Below the pieces are notes generated by a model that saw nothing but the letters and a program-made list of their open reading frames with translations, was not told the origin of the DNA and ran no database searches. From positions 1-34,252 of the forward strand of contig CAMJPD010000010.1 of the NCBI GenBank assembly GCA_946407765.1: a stretch of 34,252 nucleotides of DNA, given 5' to 3'. Positions 8,163 to 17,961 of this stretch are shown here, in pieces; the first letter of the stretch is position 1; each line of letters starts with the position of its first letter. The stretch is from an uncultured Lachnospiraceae bacterium (GTDB taxonomy: Bacteria; Bacillota; Clostridia; Lachnospirales; Lachnospiraceae). A program made the translations under genes and the position numbers.

Positions 8163-9026
8163 TCACATTTTATTACTAAGTTTATTTTCGCTAGGGCAAA
8201 ATCTCTTCCACTTGATTGCACCATGAGGGCAGATATCTATACATTTGCCACAATTAATACATTGATTATCACCTGGCTTTCTTATATCCATGAGACAAAA
8301 TTTTTCACAGGCATTACAATTTATACATTTATTATCATCAACTTTTATACCAAATACAGAAACCTTATTGAAAAATCCATAAATAAGTCCTAGTGGACAT
8401 ATAAAACGACAAAATACTCTATGAATAAATATAGAAAAAATTAGTATTAAAATTAAAATAAATACTTTATGGAAAAATAAAAATCCTATTGCACCTCTTA
8501 AACTAGCTACAGAACTAACAAGTGGAATTCCTGCCTCTAATGTTCCTGCAGGACATATGAATTTACAAAATCCTGGGGCATAAACTGTAAGAGGAATAAG
8601 TATTACAAATACTAAAATTATAATATATCTAAGGTATGTAAGAGCTCTTGTAAATTTATTCTTTTTAAGCTTTTTAGTTTTTATTTTATATAATAATTCT
8701 TGTATAAAACCAAATGGACATAAGAAACCACAGACTATTCTTCCAAATAAAACTCCAAACAATATTATAAAACCAAGTACATATATAGGGATTCTTTCTA
8801 ATATAGATGTTTTCATCCTAGCTGCCAGAAATGATTGGAAAGAACCAAGAGGACAAGAAAGAACTGCACCAGGACATGAATAACAATTAAGTCCAGGAGC
8901 ACAGAAATTTTTAAGCGGACCTTGATAAATTTGTGAATTTTTAAAACCTAAAAAATTATGGTTATATAATATTAGTGTTACAAGCTGAATTATTCTTCTT
9001 TTATAATTTTTTATAGTCTTTACCAC
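8163..9026 (-). CDS. NapH-like polyferredoxin membrane protein (4Fe-4S)
   Basis: A protein of 287 residues starting with GTG at 9026. The N-terminal half has about four to five membrane helices. It carries the Cys-Pro motifs of the NapH/NosR/RdxH group: 'FCAPGLNCYSCPGAVLSCPLG', 'CGFLCPFGFIQEL', 'CKFICPAG' and 'CRFICPLGLIYG'. The C-terminus holds a bacterial ferredoxin domain with 'CINCNACEKFC' and 'CINCGKCIDICPHGAI', giving ligands for two [4Fe-4S] clusters. Such proteins pass electrons across the membrane to or from quinol or extracytoplasmic redox partners. Here the partner is most likely the thioredoxin-like lipoprotein of the same operon. No nitrate reductase genes are present, so a Nap function should not be assumed. 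Confidence 0.88.
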   Translation of the reverse strand: MVKTIKNYKRRIIQLVTLILYNHNFLGFKNSQIYQGPLKNFCAPGLNCYSCPGAVLSCPLGSFQSFLAARMKTSILERIPIYVLGFIILFGVLFGRIVCGFLCPFGFIQELLYKIKTKKLKKNKFTRALTYLRYIIILVFVILIPLTVYAPGFCKFICPAGTLEAGIPLVSSVASLRGAIGFLFFHKVFILILILIFSIFIHRVFCRFICPLGLIYGFFNKVSVFGIKVDDNKCINCNACEKFCLMDIRKPGDNQCINCGKCIDICPHGAIKWKRFCPSENKLSNKM

Positions 9027-9031
9027 TTATC

Positions 9032-9175
9032 TTATCCTATCCCTATGCACTCAAAACAAACTCTAATTGCTTTATTTAATACTGCAATATTATCAGAACG
9101 TAAAAAGCCTAGCCCTATAAATGCTATTGCTATTAATATAAGAAGAAACTGTAGAATTTTATTTTTACTTGCCAT
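9032..9175 (-). CDS. CD1871A-type CXXC microprotein
   Basis: A 47-residue gene, easily missed. It reads MASKNKILQFLLILIAIA, then continues with one membrane helix (about residues 8-24), a short loop, and ends KAIRVCFECIGIG. The terminal CxxC followed by IGIG matches my memory of the clostridial 'CD1871A family CXXC motif-containing protein', which is found beside NapH-like and thioredoxin-like genes. It overlaps the end of the thioredoxin lipoprotein gene by 11 bp and stops 6 bp before the GTG of the polyferredoxin gene, so all three should be co-translated. The CxxC would sit near the membrane face and could exchange dithiols or bind a metal; function is not established. Confidence 0.82.
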   Translation of the reverse strand: MASKNKILQFLLILIAIAFIGLGFLRSDNIAVLNKAIRVCFECIGIG

Positions 9176-9707
9176 TTTGACTTGCTAAAAGATTATCTAT
9201 GCTCTCTTTATATTCTTCCTTACTTCTTGCACCAATAAGTTGCTCGACTACTGTTCCATCACTTTTTATAAGATATGTTGTTGGAAAGCCCATAATATTA
9301 AGAGATCTTGTTACATCACCATTTTCATCATATCCTATCTTATATGTATGCTTTGGAAATTTTTCTGAGATAAAATCATCAACCATCTTTTTTGGTTCTT
9401 CACCATCAAGTAATATGAAATCAACTTTATCTTTATATTCTGCACACAGCTCATCTATATCAGGCATTTCAACGATGCAGTATCCACACCATGTTGCCCA
9501 TATATTTAAAAATGTTGGCTTAGATAATTTTGTAGTATCTAAAGAAGTTCCATCTTCAAGTGGAATATTAAATGCTGGAAACTTACTATCATCTTTTGTT
9601 TCACTTACCAAATTTGTAGGATGGTCTTTACTTACAACAGCTTGTTTTGTACTACATGCACAAAGCGAAACAATTAAACATATTACAACTAAAAACTTTA
9701 TTTTCAT
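9165..9707 (-). CDS. TlpA/ResA-like thioredoxin-fold lipoprotein
   Basis: One hundred and eighty residues from the ATG at 9707, chosen because GAGGT lies just upstream and a lipoprotein signal follows (hydrophobic core, LCAC lipobox, lipidated Cys18). Longer in-frame starts would spoil the signal peptide. The mature protein has the thioredoxin active site WCGYC (Cys74 and Cys77), preceded by 'FLNIWAT', and a cis-proline region 'GFPTTYLI'. It is therefore an outward-facing, membrane-anchored thiol-disulfide protein of the TlpA/ResA class. With the CXXC microprotein and the polyferredoxin membrane protein it could form an electron path from cytoplasmic ferredoxin or quinol to extracytoplasmic disulfides. 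The reduced substrate is unknown. Confidence 0.9.
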   Translation of the reverse strand: MKIKFLVVICLIVSLCACSTKQAVVSKDHPTNLVSETKDDSKFPAFNIPLEDGTSLDTTKLSKPTFLNIWATWCGYCIVEMPDIDELCAEYKDKVDFILLDGEEPKKMVDDFISEKFPKHTYKIGYDENGDVTRSLNIMGFPTTYLIKSDGTVVEQLIGARSKEEYKESIDNLLASQNGK

Positions 9708-9762
9708 AACTACCTCTTTATAGTATTTTATCATTTTATTTTTCAATTTGCATTAGGATATA

Positions 9763-9791
9763 TTGAAAAAGACTTAAGTTTTATTTATAAT
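9763..9791 (+). promoter_or_regulatory. sigma-A-like promoter of the glycogen operon
   Basis: TTGAAA (9763-9768) and TATAAT (9786-9791) are separated by 17 bp, 26 bp before the glgB ATG. The spacer contains the palindrome ACTTAAGT. The region is shared with the divergent thioredoxin lipoprotein operon, so control of the two may interact. Confidence 0.78.
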
Positions 9792-9817
9792 TATATTAAA
9801 CATATTTGCCTTAGGAG

Positions 9818-11737
9818 ATGAGCAAATTGGGCGCGCTGTCTGATACAGAAAAATATTTATTTAAGGAAGGAACTTGGGGTAAGGCTTTTGATGTTTTAGG
9901 TGCGCATAAAATTTCTTACGGATCTGAAAGTGGATATTTATTCAAAGTTTGGTGTCCTAATGTTAGATCAGTTTCTCTTGTAGGAGATTTCAACAATTGG
10001 GATACAAATTCACATAGAATGGAATTTGATAATGAAACAGACATATGGTCTATCTTCATAAAAGATCTTCCTTGTGAGTCTCTATATAAATATTTTATAG
10101 AAACACATGACGGAAATTCTTTTTATAAAGCTGATCCATTTGCTTTTTATGCTCAAAGACCTCCTGAGACTGCATCTAAGGTTTATGATATAGATAATTT
10201 TTCATGGACTGATGAAAATTATCTAAAGCAGAGAACGAAAATTAATAAATTAAAATCTCCTCTTAATATCTATGAAGTGCATCTTGGTTCTTGGAAGAAA
10301 AAAAATAATAATCAAGATTATTTATCTTATGATGAATTATCTAACGATCTTTTAAATTATGTTAAAGAAATGGGATATACCCATATAGAAATTATGCCTA
10401 TTATGGAACATCCTTATGATGGTTCATGGGGCTATCAGATAACTGGCTACTTTGCACCTACATCAAGATATGGAAATCCTACAGAATTTATGAACTTTGT
10501 TAATAAGGCTCATGAAATGGGAATAGGCGTAATACTTGATTGGTCTCCAGGACATTTTTGTCTTGATTCACACGGCCTTGCTAACTTTAATGGAAACAAG
10601 CTTTATGAAAGCGAGTACCATCCAAATTGGGGAACTGCGAAATTTGATTTATCAAAGGGCGAAGTTAGATCTTTTCTATATTCTAATGCAGTTTATTGGA
10701 TAAGTAAGTACCATGTAGATGGAATCAGAGTAGATGGAGTAACAAGTATGCTCTATCTTAATTTTGGTATAGATGATCCAAAACTTAAGAAATTCAATGA
10801 AAAAGGTACAGAAGAAAACTTTGTTGCAATAGAATTTTTAAGATTTTTAAATACTCAGCTTGGGATATCTTTCCCAGATGTTCTACTTATTGCAGAAGAA
10901 AGCACTGCCTGGCCACTTGTAACATATCCACCTGATATTGGAGGGCTTGGATATAATTTCAAGTGGGATATGGGATTTATGCACGATACACTTAATTATA
11001 TGAAGTCAGACTTCCCATATAGGCCAGGTGTACATAGATTCTTAACATTTTCTATGATGTATAACTTCAATGAGAATTTTATTTTATCATTCTCACATGA
11101 TGAAGTTGTTCATGGCAAGGCTTCTATAATAGGAAGAATGCCTGGTGATAATTGGAGACAGTTTGCAGGAGTTAGATCTCTTCTCCTCTATCAGATGACT
11201 CACCCTGGAGGAAAATTAAACTTCATGGGCTATGAGTTTGGTCAGTTTATAGAGTGGAGATATTATGAGGGATTAGAATTCTTCCTTACAGAAAATTTTG
11301 AAACACACAAAAAACTTTTAGAATTTACTAAAGATTTAAATCACTTATATCTAAAAGAAAAAGCGCTTTGGGAAATTGGATTTGAAGAAAAAACATTTGA
11401 ATGGATTGATGCCAACAATAATAATCAATGCACTATAGTTTATGCAAGACACTCAAACAACGAAGATGACGATATAGTTGTTCTTATAAATTTTGTACCA
11501 GAAGTATATGACGAATTTAGAATAGGTCTTCCAAGCGGAGGAACCTGGGAAGAAATATTTAATTCAGATGATGAAAAATATGGTGGCTCAGGAAGATGCA
11601 ACACAGGACCGCTTATTGCAGAAGAAAAAGAATCGCATGGAAGAAAATATTCACTAGAAATAAAAACTCCGCCTATTGGTGGATTAATATTAAAGAGGAA
11701 GAAGAATGTTATTACAAAGCAAAAATACAAGTTTTAA
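9818..11737 (+). CDS. glgB: 1,4-alpha-glucan branching enzyme
   Basis: A protein of 639 residues. It has an N-terminal CBM48 ('FKVWCPNVRSVSLVGDFNNWD'), a GH13 barrel with 'GVILDWSPGHF' and 'VDGIRVDGVTSMLY' (nucleophile Asp near 306), 'LLIAEESTAWP' (acid/base Glu near 360) and 'FSHDEVVHGK' (Asp near 428), and a C-terminal beta domain. This is the full GlgB layout without the extra N1 domain. The enzyme makes alpha-1,6 branches in glycogen. The Shine-Dalgarno AGGAG directly abuts the ATG at 9818; an in-frame TTG at 9827 has a better 9-nt spacing and may be the true start (636 residues). First gene of the operon; its end overlaps glgP by 32 bp. Confidence 0.96.
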   Translation: MSKLGALSDTEKYLFKEGTWGKAFDVLGAHKISYGSESGYLFKVWCPNVRSVSLVGDFNNWDTNSHRMEFDNETDIWSIFIKDLPCESLYKYFIETHDGNSFYKADPFAFYAQRPPETASKVYDIDNFSWTDENYLKQRTKINKLKSPLNIYEVHLGSWKKKNNNQDYLSYDELSNDLLNYVKEMGYTHIEIMPIMEHPYDGSWGYQITGYFAPTSRYGNPTEFMNFVNKAHEMGIGVILDWSPGHFCLDSHGLANFNGNKLYESEYHPNWGTAKFDLSKGEVRSFLYSNAVYWISKYHVDGIRVDGVTSMLYLNFGIDDPKLKKFNEKGTEENFVAIEFLRFLNTQLGISFPDVLLIAEESTAWPLVTYPPDIGGLGYNFKWDMGFMHDTLNYMKSDFPYRPGVHRFLTFSMMYNFNENFILSFSHDEVVHGKASIIGRMPGDNWRQFAGVRSLLLYQMTHPGGKLNFMGYEFGQFIEWRYYEGLEFFLTENFETHKKLLEFTKDLNHLYLKEKALWEIGFEEKTFEWIDANNNNQCTIVYARHSNNEDDDIVVLINFVPEVYDEFRIGLPSGGTWEEIFNSDDEKYGGSGRCNTGPLIAEEKESHGRKYSLEIKTPPIGGLILKRKKNVITKQKYKF

Positions 11738-14147
11738 AAATAAACAAGAGTTTGTTGAGCAACTCAAAGAAATTACTAAATATAGTCTTGGAAAAAATTA
11801 TGAGAACTGTAACAAAACAGAAAAATATAGGGCTCTCTCTCTTCTAATTGCATCAAAGGCAAGAGATATAAAAGCAGAAACTACAAAAGAAAATGGAAAG
11901 AAAAAACAACTCTACTACTTTTCTATTGAATTTTTAATTGGAAGACTCCTTGAAAATTATATTTTAAATCTTGGCGTATCAGATATTGTCCGCGAAGGAC
12001 TTAGCGAATTTGGCGATAGCCTTGAAGAAATATGTGAATATGAGAAGGATCCAGGTCTTGGAAATGGCGGTCTTGGAAGACTTGCTGCATGTTTTATGGA
12101 CTCTCTTGCCGCACTAAACCTTCCTGGAAATGGAAATGGTATCCGTTATAGATACGGCCTCTTTAAGCAAAAAATTGAGCACGGTAAACAAGTTGAATAT
12201 GCAGATGACTGGCTTCAAAATGATAGCTATCCATGGGAACATAGAAATCCATCTGATGCAGTTCTTGTTAGATTTGGCGGCGAGGTTGTAAAACATGTTG
12301 AAGGCGACCACTACTGGTTTACTTGGGAAAAGGGAGAAACAATCCTTGCAGTTCCATATGACATTCCTATACTTGGTTTTGATGGCAAATGCGCCAACAA
12401 CCTAAGACTTTGGGAAGCTATTCCAAGTGAAGTTAAAGTTGACCTTGAAGAATTTAATAAGGGTAACTATCCTCTTGCAAATAGATATGAATCAGAAATA
12501 AAAGCAATCACAGATATACTGTATCCTAACGACCATACAGATAATGGTAAAATTCTAAGATTGAAACAAGAATATATGTTCGTTGCTGCAGGAATAACCA
12601 ATATTATTAATACATATAAGAAAAATCATGGCAGCGACTTTTCTCAATTTTCTGACTACGTTGCAATCCACACCAATGATACTCACCCTGCACTTTGCGG
12701 AATAGAACTTATGAGAAAACTCATTGATGAAGAAAAAGTTGAGTGGGAAGATGCATGGAACCAAGTAATTAAAACTGTTTCATTTACAAATCATACTGTC
12801 CTACCTGAAGCAAGTGAAACTTGGGATGTAAATATGTTTAGAAGACTTCTTCCTAGACACTTTACCTTCATAGAAGAAATTGATCGCAGATTTAGAGAAA
12901 GTTTCCCAAGAGATAAAGTTAATGATGCGGGATACGTAATTCAGCAAACTTGTATCATAGGCGCGGGAAAAGTAAGAATGGCAAATCTTTCTATAATATG
13001 TTCTTACTCTGTAAATGGTGTTGCAAAACTTCACACACAGATACTTAAGGATTTAACTCTCCATAACTTCTATCAAATTTATCCTGAGAAATTTAATAAT
13101 AAAACTAATGGCATATCTCATAGAAGATTCCTTGCACAGTCTAATCCAGGACTTAAAAAGTTACTTGATAATACACTTGGCTCTAATTGGATAGCTAATA
13201 TTGAAAAACTTAGCGAGTTAGAAAGTAAATTAAATGATACTAATTTCTTACACGAACTAGATAAAGTTAAGACTGAAAATAAAATAAGACTTGCAAATTA
13301 TGTAAAGCAGGTAAATGGAACAGTTATAAATCCTAATACTATATTTGATATACAAGTAAAGAGATTCCATGCATATAAGCGTCAACAACTTAATGTATTC
13401 AAGATTATAGAATTATATTTTAAGCTTAAAGAAGATCCTTCATTTAAAATTGAACCTACTACATTTATCTTCTCTGGTAAGGCTGCACAAGGATATGACT
13501 TTGCCAAGGATATAATTAGACTTATACATTCTGTAGCTCATGTTATAAACAACGACCCCCAAGTAAATGAAATAATCAAAATTTGCTTTATTCCAAATTT
13601 CAATGTATCTAATGCACAAATTATCTATCCTGCTTGTGATATATCAGAACAAATTTCAACAGCAGGCAAGGAAGCATCTGGAACTGGTAATATGAAATTT
13701 ATGATGAATGGTGCATTTACACTTGGAACACTTGATGGTGCCAATATAGAAATTTCAGAACAAGTAGGTGATGACAATATAAAAATATTTGGCCTTAAAG
13801 CTAACGAAATTGAAGATATAAAAAACAATCACTCATACTATGCTTATGATTTATATAACAATGATCATAGGATAAAAAGAATCATGGATACTTTAATAAA
13901 TGATACATTTGGAGAATTATCTGGTGACTTCTACCTTGTATTTGATGAAATACTGAGACAAAATGATGAGTATTTTGTTTTAAAAGATTTCGCATCATAT
14001 ATGGATGCATGGCACTATGTAAATAATTTATATGCATCTAATAAAGAAGAATGGCTTAAAAAATCTTTAATCAATATTTCAAGAAGTGCATTCTTCTCTT
14101 CTGATAGAACTATAAAAGAATATGCTAGTGAGATTTGGCATATATAA
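11706..14147 (+). CDS. glgP: glycogen/maltodextrin phosphorylase
   Basis: A protein of 813 residues of glycosyltransferase family 35. It shows 'EYEKDPGLGNGGLGRLAACFMDSLA', 'NPNTIFDIQVKRFHAYKRQ', and the pyridoxal phosphate site 'EASGTGNMKFMMNGA' (Schiff-base Lys near residue 664) followed by 'TLGTLDGANIEI'. It releases glucose-1-phosphate from alpha-1,4 glucan ends. The start at 11706 lies inside the 3' end of glgB in another frame, with an AGAGGAAGAAG ribosome site, so translational coupling is likely. Length and motifs are normal. Placing a degradative gene between glgB and glgC means synthesis and breakdown enzymes are made together and flux must be set at the enzyme level. Confidence 0.97.
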   Translation: MLLQSKNTSFKNKQEFVEQLKEITKYSLGKNYENCNKTEKYRALSLLIASKARDIKAETTKENGKKKQLYYFSIEFLIGRLLENYILNLGVSDIVREGLSEFGDSLEEICEYEKDPGLGNGGLGRLAACFMDSLAALNLPGNGNGIRYRYGLFKQKIEHGKQVEYADDWLQNDSYPWEHRNPSDAVLVRFGGEVVKHVEGDHYWFTWEKGETILAVPYDIPILGFDGKCANNLRLWEAIPSEVKVDLEEFNKGNYPLANRYESEIKAITDILYPNDHTDNGKILRLKQEYMFVAAGITNIINTYKKNHGSDFSQFSDYVAIHTNDTHPALCGIELMRKLIDEEKVEWEDAWNQVIKTVSFTNHTVLPEASETWDVNMFRRLLPRHFTFIEEIDRRFRESFPRDKVNDAGYVIQQTCIIGAGKVRMANLSIICSYSVNGVAKLHTQILKDLTLHNFYQIYPEKFNNKTNGISHRRFLAQSNPGLKKLLDNTLGSNWIANIEKLSELESKLNDTNFLHELDKVKTENKIRLANYVKQVNGTVINPNTIFDIQVKRFHAYKRQQLNVFKIIELYFKLKEDPSFKIEPTTFIFSGKAAQGYDFAKDIIRLIHSVAHVINNDPQVNEIIKICFIPNFNVSNAQIIYPACDISEQISTAGKEASGTGNMKFMMNGAFTLGTLDGANIEISEQVGDDNIKIFGLKANEIEDIKNNHSYYAYDLYNNDHRIKRIMDTLINDTFGELSGDFYLVFDEILRQNDEYFVLKDFASYMDAWHYVNNLYASNKEEWLKKSLINISRSAFFSSDRTIKEYASEIWHI

Positions 14148-14169
14148 TTTTTTATAAACGGAGGCAGAT

Positions 14170-15321
14170 ATGAGAAAAAAACAATGTATAGCAATGTTAC
14201 TTGCTGGAGGACAAGGCTCTAGACTTACTGCTCTTACCAAAAATATGGCCAAGCCTGCAGTTTCATTTGGCGGAAAATATCGTATGATAGATTTTTCACT
14301 TTCCAACTGTGCAAATTCTCATATCGATACTGTTGGAGTTCTAACCCAGTATAAGCCATTCAAACTCAATGCTTATATACAAAATGGAAGATTCTGGGAT
14401 TTAAATGACAGAGAAGGTGGTGTATTTATTCTACCTCCATATGCAACAGAGTCAGGAGGTTCTTGGTATAACGGAACTGCCGATGCAATATATAGAAACC
14501 TAGACTTCCTTGATATGTATGATTCTGAATATGTTCTCATCTTAAGCGGCGACCATCTATATAAGATGAATTATAAAAAAATGCTTGATGCACATATAGC
14601 AAATGATGCTGATGCTACTATTTCTGTAATGCAAGTTCCTTGGGAAGATGTAAAAAGATTTGGAACACTAGAAGTTGATGATACTGATAGAATTACAAAA
14701 TTCGTAGAAAAAGATCCTAAATCAAAATCCAATCTTGCATCTATGGGAATTTATATATTTACAACAAAACTTCTTAAGAAAGCTCTTATAGAAGATTCTA
14801 AGAACAAAGACTCTGAACACGATTTCGGAAAGAATATAATTCCAAAAATGATTGAAGATGGAAGAAAGCTCTACTGCTATAGGTTTGATGGATTCTGGAG
14901 AGATGTAGGAACTATAAAAAGTTATTATGAAACAAGTATGGATCTACTTAATGATGAATCAGAAATTGACCTTTTCAAGTCTGATGAATTTAAAATCATG
15001 TCAAACTCTATAATTTATGCTCCTGGTTACATAGGAGAAGAAGCAAGTGTTGACAACTGTATCATTGCAAATGCCTGCCAAGTTTTAGGAAGTGCAGAAA
15101 ATTCTATCCTATCTAATGGAGTTATTATAGAAAAAAATGCTAAGGTATCTAATTCTATACTACTACCTGGGGCAAAGGTTGAAGCAGGAGCAAGCGTTCA
15201 AAAAGCAATCATAGGTGAGAATGCAATAATAAAAACAAAATGTAAATTAGGATCTAATAAAAAAGATGCAGAAATTTCTGTTCTTGGAAACGACTGTGTA
15301 TATCAAGGAGGTGATTTATAA
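14170..15321 (+). CDS. glgC: glucose-1-phosphate adenylyltransferase, catalytic subunit
   Basis: A protein of 383 residues with '[35 protein letters not shown]' (nucleotide-binding G-x-G-x-R and Lys), '[11 protein letters not shown]', 'EKDPKS', '[12 protein letters not shown]' and a C-terminal left-handed beta-helix region. It makes ADP-glucose from ATP and glucose-1-phosphate, the committed step in bacterial glycogen synthesis. The ATG has GGAGGC upstream, 22 bp after the glgP stop. It overlaps glgD by one base (TAATG). In Bacillota GlgC and GlgD form a hetero-oligomer, with GlgC carrying the activity. Confidence 0.97.
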   Translation: MRKKQCIAMLLAGGQGSRLTALTKNMAKPAVSFGGKYRMIDFSLSNCANSHIDTVGVLTQYKPFKLNAYIQNGRFWDLNDREGGVFILPPYATESGGSWYNGTADAIYRNLDFLDMYDSEYVLILSGDHLYKMNYKKMLDAHIANDADATISVMQVPWEDVKRFGTLEVDDTDRITKFVEKDPKSKSNLASMGIYIFTTKLLKKALIEDSKNKDSEHDFGKNIIPKMIEDGRKLYCYRFDGFWRDVGTIKSYYETSMDLLNDESEIDLFKSDEFKIMSNSIIYAPGYIGEEASVDNCIIANACQVLGSAENSILSNGVIIEKNAKVSNSILLPGAKVEAGASVQKAIIGENAIIKTKCKLGSNKKDAEISVLGNDCVYQGGDL

Positions 15322-16427
15322 TGAGAGAATTTGCCGTTGGATTAATATCTTCTAATTATGCAACTGATGAACTTGGCCTTCTTGTAAAAGAAAGAAACAT
15401 AGCAACTATTCCTTATGCAGGAAGATATAGACTCGTTGACTTTCCACTTTCTAATATGGTTAATTCTGGTCTACGCACTATAGGTGTCATAACACCTTAT
15501 ACTTATAGATCTCTTATAGACCACATAGGAGCAGGAAGAAACTGGTTCCTTGATAGAAGTAATGGCGGATTATTCATACTCCCTGGAACAATATTTGGTG
15601 TATCTAATACCAAGGCAAGGTTTCTTCTTAGAGACATCAACAGAAATAGTATCTTCATGAAAAGAACTCCTGCACCTTATGTTGTAATTACTGCAACAAG
15701 TACTATCTACAATTACGATTATAATGAACTTATAGAGTCTCATAGAAATTCAGGAGCAGATATTACTATTCTTACCCATACTGCATATGAAGATGATGAA
15801 AATTTATATCATGCAATCATTAATAATGAAAGAGTTGCAAGTTTCCAAAGTGGTGTGAAGAAAGGTGAAGAAGCATTTACCGATTGTTTCGTAATCAATA
15901 CCAACACATTATTTGACATAATAAATACTTATGCAGCTGTCGATTATCTTGATTTATTCGAAGCAATACAAAATGATTTTAATAGATATTACATCAGAAA
16001 TCATCACTTCAATGGATATTGCCAATCATTCTTTACAACAAAACAATATTTTGAAAACAGTATGAATCTTCTTGATATTGAAGTCTATAGAGAATTATTT
16101 AGAAATGATAGACCTATAATGACTAAGATTCATGGAACTATACCAACAAAGTATGAATCAGGATGTAAAGTAACAAACTCTCTTGTTCAGGAGGGCTCTA
16201 ACATAAGTGGTGTCATTGATAACTCTGTAATATTTAGAAATGTTACAGTAAAACCTGGTGCTAAAATCAAGAATTGTATAATAATGCAGTCATGTGTTAT
16301 AGAAGAAAATACTGTCCTTGAAAATGCAATTATTGACAGAAACAACACTATCGCTAAGGGTTCAACAATTAAAGGTTCTAAAACAAGTCCTATTATATTA
16401 GAAAAGAAGGCAGAATATAAAAGATAA
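15321..16427 (+). CDS. glgD: GlgD, non-canonical ADP-glucose pyrophosphorylase subunit
   Basis: A protein of 368 residues, homologous to GlgC but divergent in the N-terminal nucleotide loop: it reads 'FAVGLISSNYATDEL' where GlgC has the GGxGxR loop, so catalysis by this subunit alone is unlikely. 'PYAGRYRLVDFPLSNMVNSGLR' and the C-terminal beta-helix (GVIDNSVIFRNVTVKPGAKI) are retained. In related Bacillota GlgD raises the activity or stability of GlgC in the mixed enzyme. A strong ribosome site (GGAGGTGATTTATAATG) lies inside the end of glgC. The pair glgC-glgD is typical for Bacillota glycogen operons. Confidence 0.95.
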   Translation: MREFAVGLISSNYATDELGLLVKERNIATIPYAGRYRLVDFPLSNMVNSGLRTIGVITPYTYRSLIDHIGAGRNWFLDRSNGGLFILPGTIFGVSNTKARFLLRDINRNSIFMKRTPAPYVVITATSTIYNYDYNELIESHRNSGADITILTHTAYEDDENLYHAIINNERVASFQSGVKKGEEAFTDCFVINTNTLFDIINTYAAVDYLDLFEAIQNDFNRYYIRNHHFNGYCQSFFTTKQYFENSMNLLDIEVYRELFRNDRPIMTKIHGTIPTKYESGCKVTNSLVQEGSNISGVIDNSVIFRNVTVKPGAKIKNCIIMQSCVIEENTVLENAIIDRNNTIAKGSTIKGSKTSPIILEKKAEYKR

Positions 16428-16480
16428 TAATAATTTATATATAACAATTATATAGCGTTATAGTTTTAAGAGGAGTTAAG

Positions 16481-17950
16481 ATGAGTAAGGAAAAAGTTAA
16501 TGTCCTTTTTGCATCATTTGAAGCTACACCATTTATTAAAACTGGTGGGCTTGGCGATGTTGCAGGAGCACTCCCCAATACTTTGAATTCACAAGGTATA
16601 AACTGCAGAGTTATTGTACCAAAATTAAAAGCTATACCTGATGAATTTAAAAACAAAATGACTCATATTACAAGTTTCTATGTTCCACTTTCTTGGAGAA
16701 ATGAATTCTGCGGAATAGAAAAACTTACTATGGGTAAAACTATCTACTACTTCATAGACAATGAGTACTATTTTAAGAGAGGCGAGATTTATGGCTCATT
16801 CGATGATGGAGAAAGAATGGCTTATTACTGCAAGGCAGTTTGTGAATCTATACAATATCTTGCAAAATATGATGATTTTGACTGTGACATAATACATGCT
16901 AACGACTGGCATGCATCACTAATTCCAGTATTTCTCAGAGAATTTTATAGGCAAATTCCTCTCTACCAGAAAATCAAAACTGTTTTTACTATACACAATA
17001 TAAAATATCAAGGCCAAATGTCTGATGCCGTTCTATCTGATGTTCTTGGTCTTGCTCATATAAAAGCTGCAAGAGAACAATTATATAGAGGAAAAGGAAC
17101 AATAAATTTCTTACAAGGTGCACTCTACTATTCTGATTGGATCACAACTGTCTCACCTAACTATGCATCTGAACTTAAGAACTCATTCTATGGCGAAGGA
17201 ATGGATGGAATACTGAGACAGAGATCTGATATATTTTCTGGAATATTAAATGGTATAGATAATGATTATTTTAATCCAGAGACCGATAAAAATTTAACTT
17301 GCAATTATAATATTCAAGATTTAATTTCTGGTAAGAAAAAATGTAAGGAAGACTTGCTTAAAGAAGTAGGTCTTGATACCAATACAGATATTATGCTTGT
17401 TGCAATGGTTAGTAGACTGACAGAACAAAAAGGCATGGATCTTATTATGAGAATGATGGATGAACTCTTGTATCACAATATCCATATGATAATTCTCGGC
17501 GTAGGCGATAAGAACTACGAAATGGGACTTAAGTATTTTGATTATAAACATCCTGATAAATTTAAATACTTCCAAAAATTTGATGAGGGATTTAGTCATA
17601 GAATTTATGCAGGTGCAGATTTATTCCTTATGCCATCTAAATTTGAACCATGTGGTCTTGGTCAAATGATTGCAATGCGCTACGGAACTCTCCCACTTGT
17701 TAGAGAAACAGGTGGACTCAAAGATTCTGTAAATCCATACAACCAATATACTGGAGAAGGCAATGGATTTAGTTTTGCTAACTTCAATGCACATGATATG
17801 CTCTTCAAATTCAAGGAAGCTTATACTCTTTATTATGATAATAAACCTGCATGGAGGAAATTAATTGAATCAGCTATGAAGACAGATTTTGGATGGGAAA
17901 AATCTGCAGGGGAATATATTAAAATTTACAACCATTTGCTTAGTTATTAA
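16481..17950 (+). CDS. glgA: glycogen synthase (ADP-glucose)
   Basis: A protein of 489 residues of glycosyltransferase family 5. It starts 'VLFASFEATPFIKTGGLGDVAGALP', the K-T-G-G-L ADP-glucose binding motif. It continues with 'HANDWHASLIPVFL', 'TIHNIKYQGQ', 'GILNGIDNDYFNP', 'VSRLTEQKGMDL' and the C-terminal 'MPSKFEPCGLGQMIAMRYG' with the catalytic Glu. It elongates alpha-1,4 glucan from ADP-glucose made by GlgC/GlgD. The ATG follows AGAGGAG with about 6 nt spacing. The 53-bp gap after glgD is very AT-rich but has no clear terminator, so it is probably still one operon. Confidence 0.97.
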   Translation: MSKEKVNVLFASFEATPFIKTGGLGDVAGALPNTLNSQGINCRVIVPKLKAIPDEFKNKMTHITSFYVPLSWRNEFCGIEKLTMGKTIYYFIDNEYYFKRGEIYGSFDDGERMAYYCKAVCESIQYLAKYDDFDCDIIHANDWHASLIPVFLREFYRQIPLYQKIKTVFTIHNIKYQGQMSDAVLSDVLGLAHIKAAREQLYRGKGTINFLQGALYYSDWITTVSPNYASELKNSFYGEGMDGILRQRSDIFSGILNGIDNDYFNPETDKNLTCNYNIQDLISGKKKCKEDLLKEVGLDTNTDIMLVAMVSRLTEQKGMDLIMRMMDELLYHNIHMIILGVGDKNYEMGLKYFDYKHPDKFKYFQKFDEGFSHRIYAGADLFLMPSKFEPCGLGQMIAMRYGTLPLVRETGGLKDSVNPYNQYTGEGNGFSFANFNAHDMLFKFKEAYTLYYDNKPAWRKLIESAMKTDFGWEKSAGEYIKIYNHLLSY

Positions 17951-17961
17951 AAGGAGTTCTT

